From NCBI GenBank assembly GCA_038532435.1, contig JBCBAP010000070.1, forward strand, positions 1-15,377: a stretch of 15,377 bases of DNA. Direction: 5' to 3'. The notes below the pieces were generated by a model, which saw only the letters and a program-made list of their open reading frames with translations, had not been told where the DNA came from and searched no databases. Of this stretch, positions 15,083 through 15,377 are shown piece by piece. Position 1 is the stretch's first letter, and each line of letters starts with the position of its first letter. The translations under genes and the position numbers were made by a program. The DNA comes from JBCBAP01 sp038532435. Lineage in GTDB: Bacteria; Pseudomonadota; Alphaproteobacteria; Rhodobacterales; Rhodobacteraceae.

Positions 15083-15100
15083 CAACTGGAAGTGTGTAAG

Positions 15101-15334
15101 ATGGCCAACGATAAACAAAATTTGCAGGACGCATTCCTTAACAACGTCAGAAAAGCGAAGATCCCGGTCACGATATTCCTCGTGAACGGTGTCAAGCTCC
15201 AGGGTGTGATCACCTGGTTTGACAATTTCTGCGTTCTGCTTCGTCGCGATGGCCAGTCTCAGCTTGTTTACAAGCACGCAATTTCCACGATCATGCCGTC
15301 GCAGCCCGTTACCCTGTATGAAGGCGACGACTGA
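15101..15334 (+). CDS. hfq: RNA chaperone Hfq
   Basis: Hexameric Sm-like protein that matches small RNAs with mRNAs. 77 aa, the short form usual in alphaproteobacteria, with only a brief acidic tail (YEGDD). Sm1 runs about 7-47, with NLQDAFLNNVRKAK then VTIFLVNGVKLQG. Sm2 contains LVYKHAIST (55-63), with Tyr57, Lys58 and His59 of the proximal RNA-binding site. The rim patch reads RKAK (17-20) rather than the RRER of E. coli. GGAAG (15088-15092) lies 8 nt before the ATG. A GTG at 15092 would add MCK but would consume the ribosome site, so the ATG is preferred. Position after the ntr cluster matches other alphaproteobacteria, for example Azorhizobium, where hfq (nrfA) lies downstream of ntrYX and affects nif regulation. 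Confidence 0.97.
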   Translation: MANDKQNLQDAFLNNVRKAKIPVTIFLVNGVKLQGVITWFDNFCVLLRRDGQSQLVYKHAISTIMPSQPVTLYEGDD

Positions 15335-15352
15335 CGTCGCCAAGGGGGTGTG

Positions 15353-15377
15353 ATGCGCGCCAGCATCCTGCATCCGG
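15353..15377 (+). CDS. hflX: Start of a gene, probably the GTPase HflX (cut by window edge)
   Basis: Only eight codons (MRASILHP) and one base are visible. AGGGGG (15343-15348) lies 4 nt before the ATG, a strong ribosome site 18 bp after the hfq stop. The assignment rests mainly on the very conserved hfq-hflX gene order. The peptide is compatible with an HflX N-terminus of the form R-x-x-x-L-H-P, but it is too short to prove it. Confidence 0.5.

Noticed and set aside
1..15377. Mobile element, prophage, defence island or novel multi-gene system
   Set aside because: Every gene fits a known family in a gene order familiar from alphaproteobacteria, with uniform composition and no transposase, integrase, attachment repeats or CRISPR-like repeats.

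Overview
The window looks like chromosome from a high-GC alphaproteobacterium, most likely Rhodobacterales (the Rhodobacter/Roseobacter group). The evidence is the IDH N-terminus, a fused ispDF, the gene order dusB(nifR3)-ntrB-ntrC-ntrY-ntrX-trkA-trkH-hfq, and an NtrC whose sigma-54-contact loop is degenerate, as is known for Rhodobacter capsulatus. I see no transposase, integrase, CRISPR array, rRNA, tRNA or prophage remnant. Coding density is high, and base and codon use look uniform throughout.

Layout. (1) 1-307, minus: N-terminal third or so of NADP isocitrate dehydrogenase (icd), followed by a 384-bp non-coding stretch. (2) 692-1234, minus: hypoxanthine phosphoribosyltransferase (hpt). 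It diverges from 1371-1823, plus, a COQ10/RatA-type START-domain protein. (3) 4641 down to 1879, minus: a tight four-gene operon, ispDF > pgpA > cinA-type NMN amidohydrolase > 2-hydroxychromene-2-carboxylate isomerase-like (DsbA/kappa-GST fold) gene. Every junction is a 4-nt ATGA overlap. (4) 4775-12034, plus: dusB-ntrB-ntrC-ntrY-ntrX, the classical nitrogen and redox two-component cluster, with overlapping or near-abutting genes. (5) 12075-14964, plus: trkA-trkH, the potassium uptake regulator and channel, directly behind ntrX. (6) 15101-15334, plus: hfq, preceded by a structured leader, then the first codons of a gene that by position should be hflX.

How the genes fit together. NtrB phosphorylates NtrC under nitrogen limitation. 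NtrY is a membrane histidine kinase with NtrX as partner. Both response regulators keep receiver, AAA+ and Fis-type HTH domains, yet neither has the GAFTGA loop needed to engage sigma-54. NtrC has substitutions at full length (GAVASS) and NtrX has a shortened loop. Both are therefore expected to work without sigma-54, probably on housekeeping RNA polymerase or as repressors. TrkA/TrkH and Hfq downstream may be partly co-transcribed with the ntr genes.

The window is mostly well-known housekeeping and regulatory sequence, and I do not see an unknown multi-gene system. The points most worth a second look are the paired loss of GAFTGA in NtrC and NtrX, the two mutually exclusive RNA pairings in the trkH-hfq gap, the palindrome with a T-run between ispDF and dusB, the apparently leaderless COQ10-like gene, and the orphan DsbA-fold gene in the isoprenoid/phospholipid operon.
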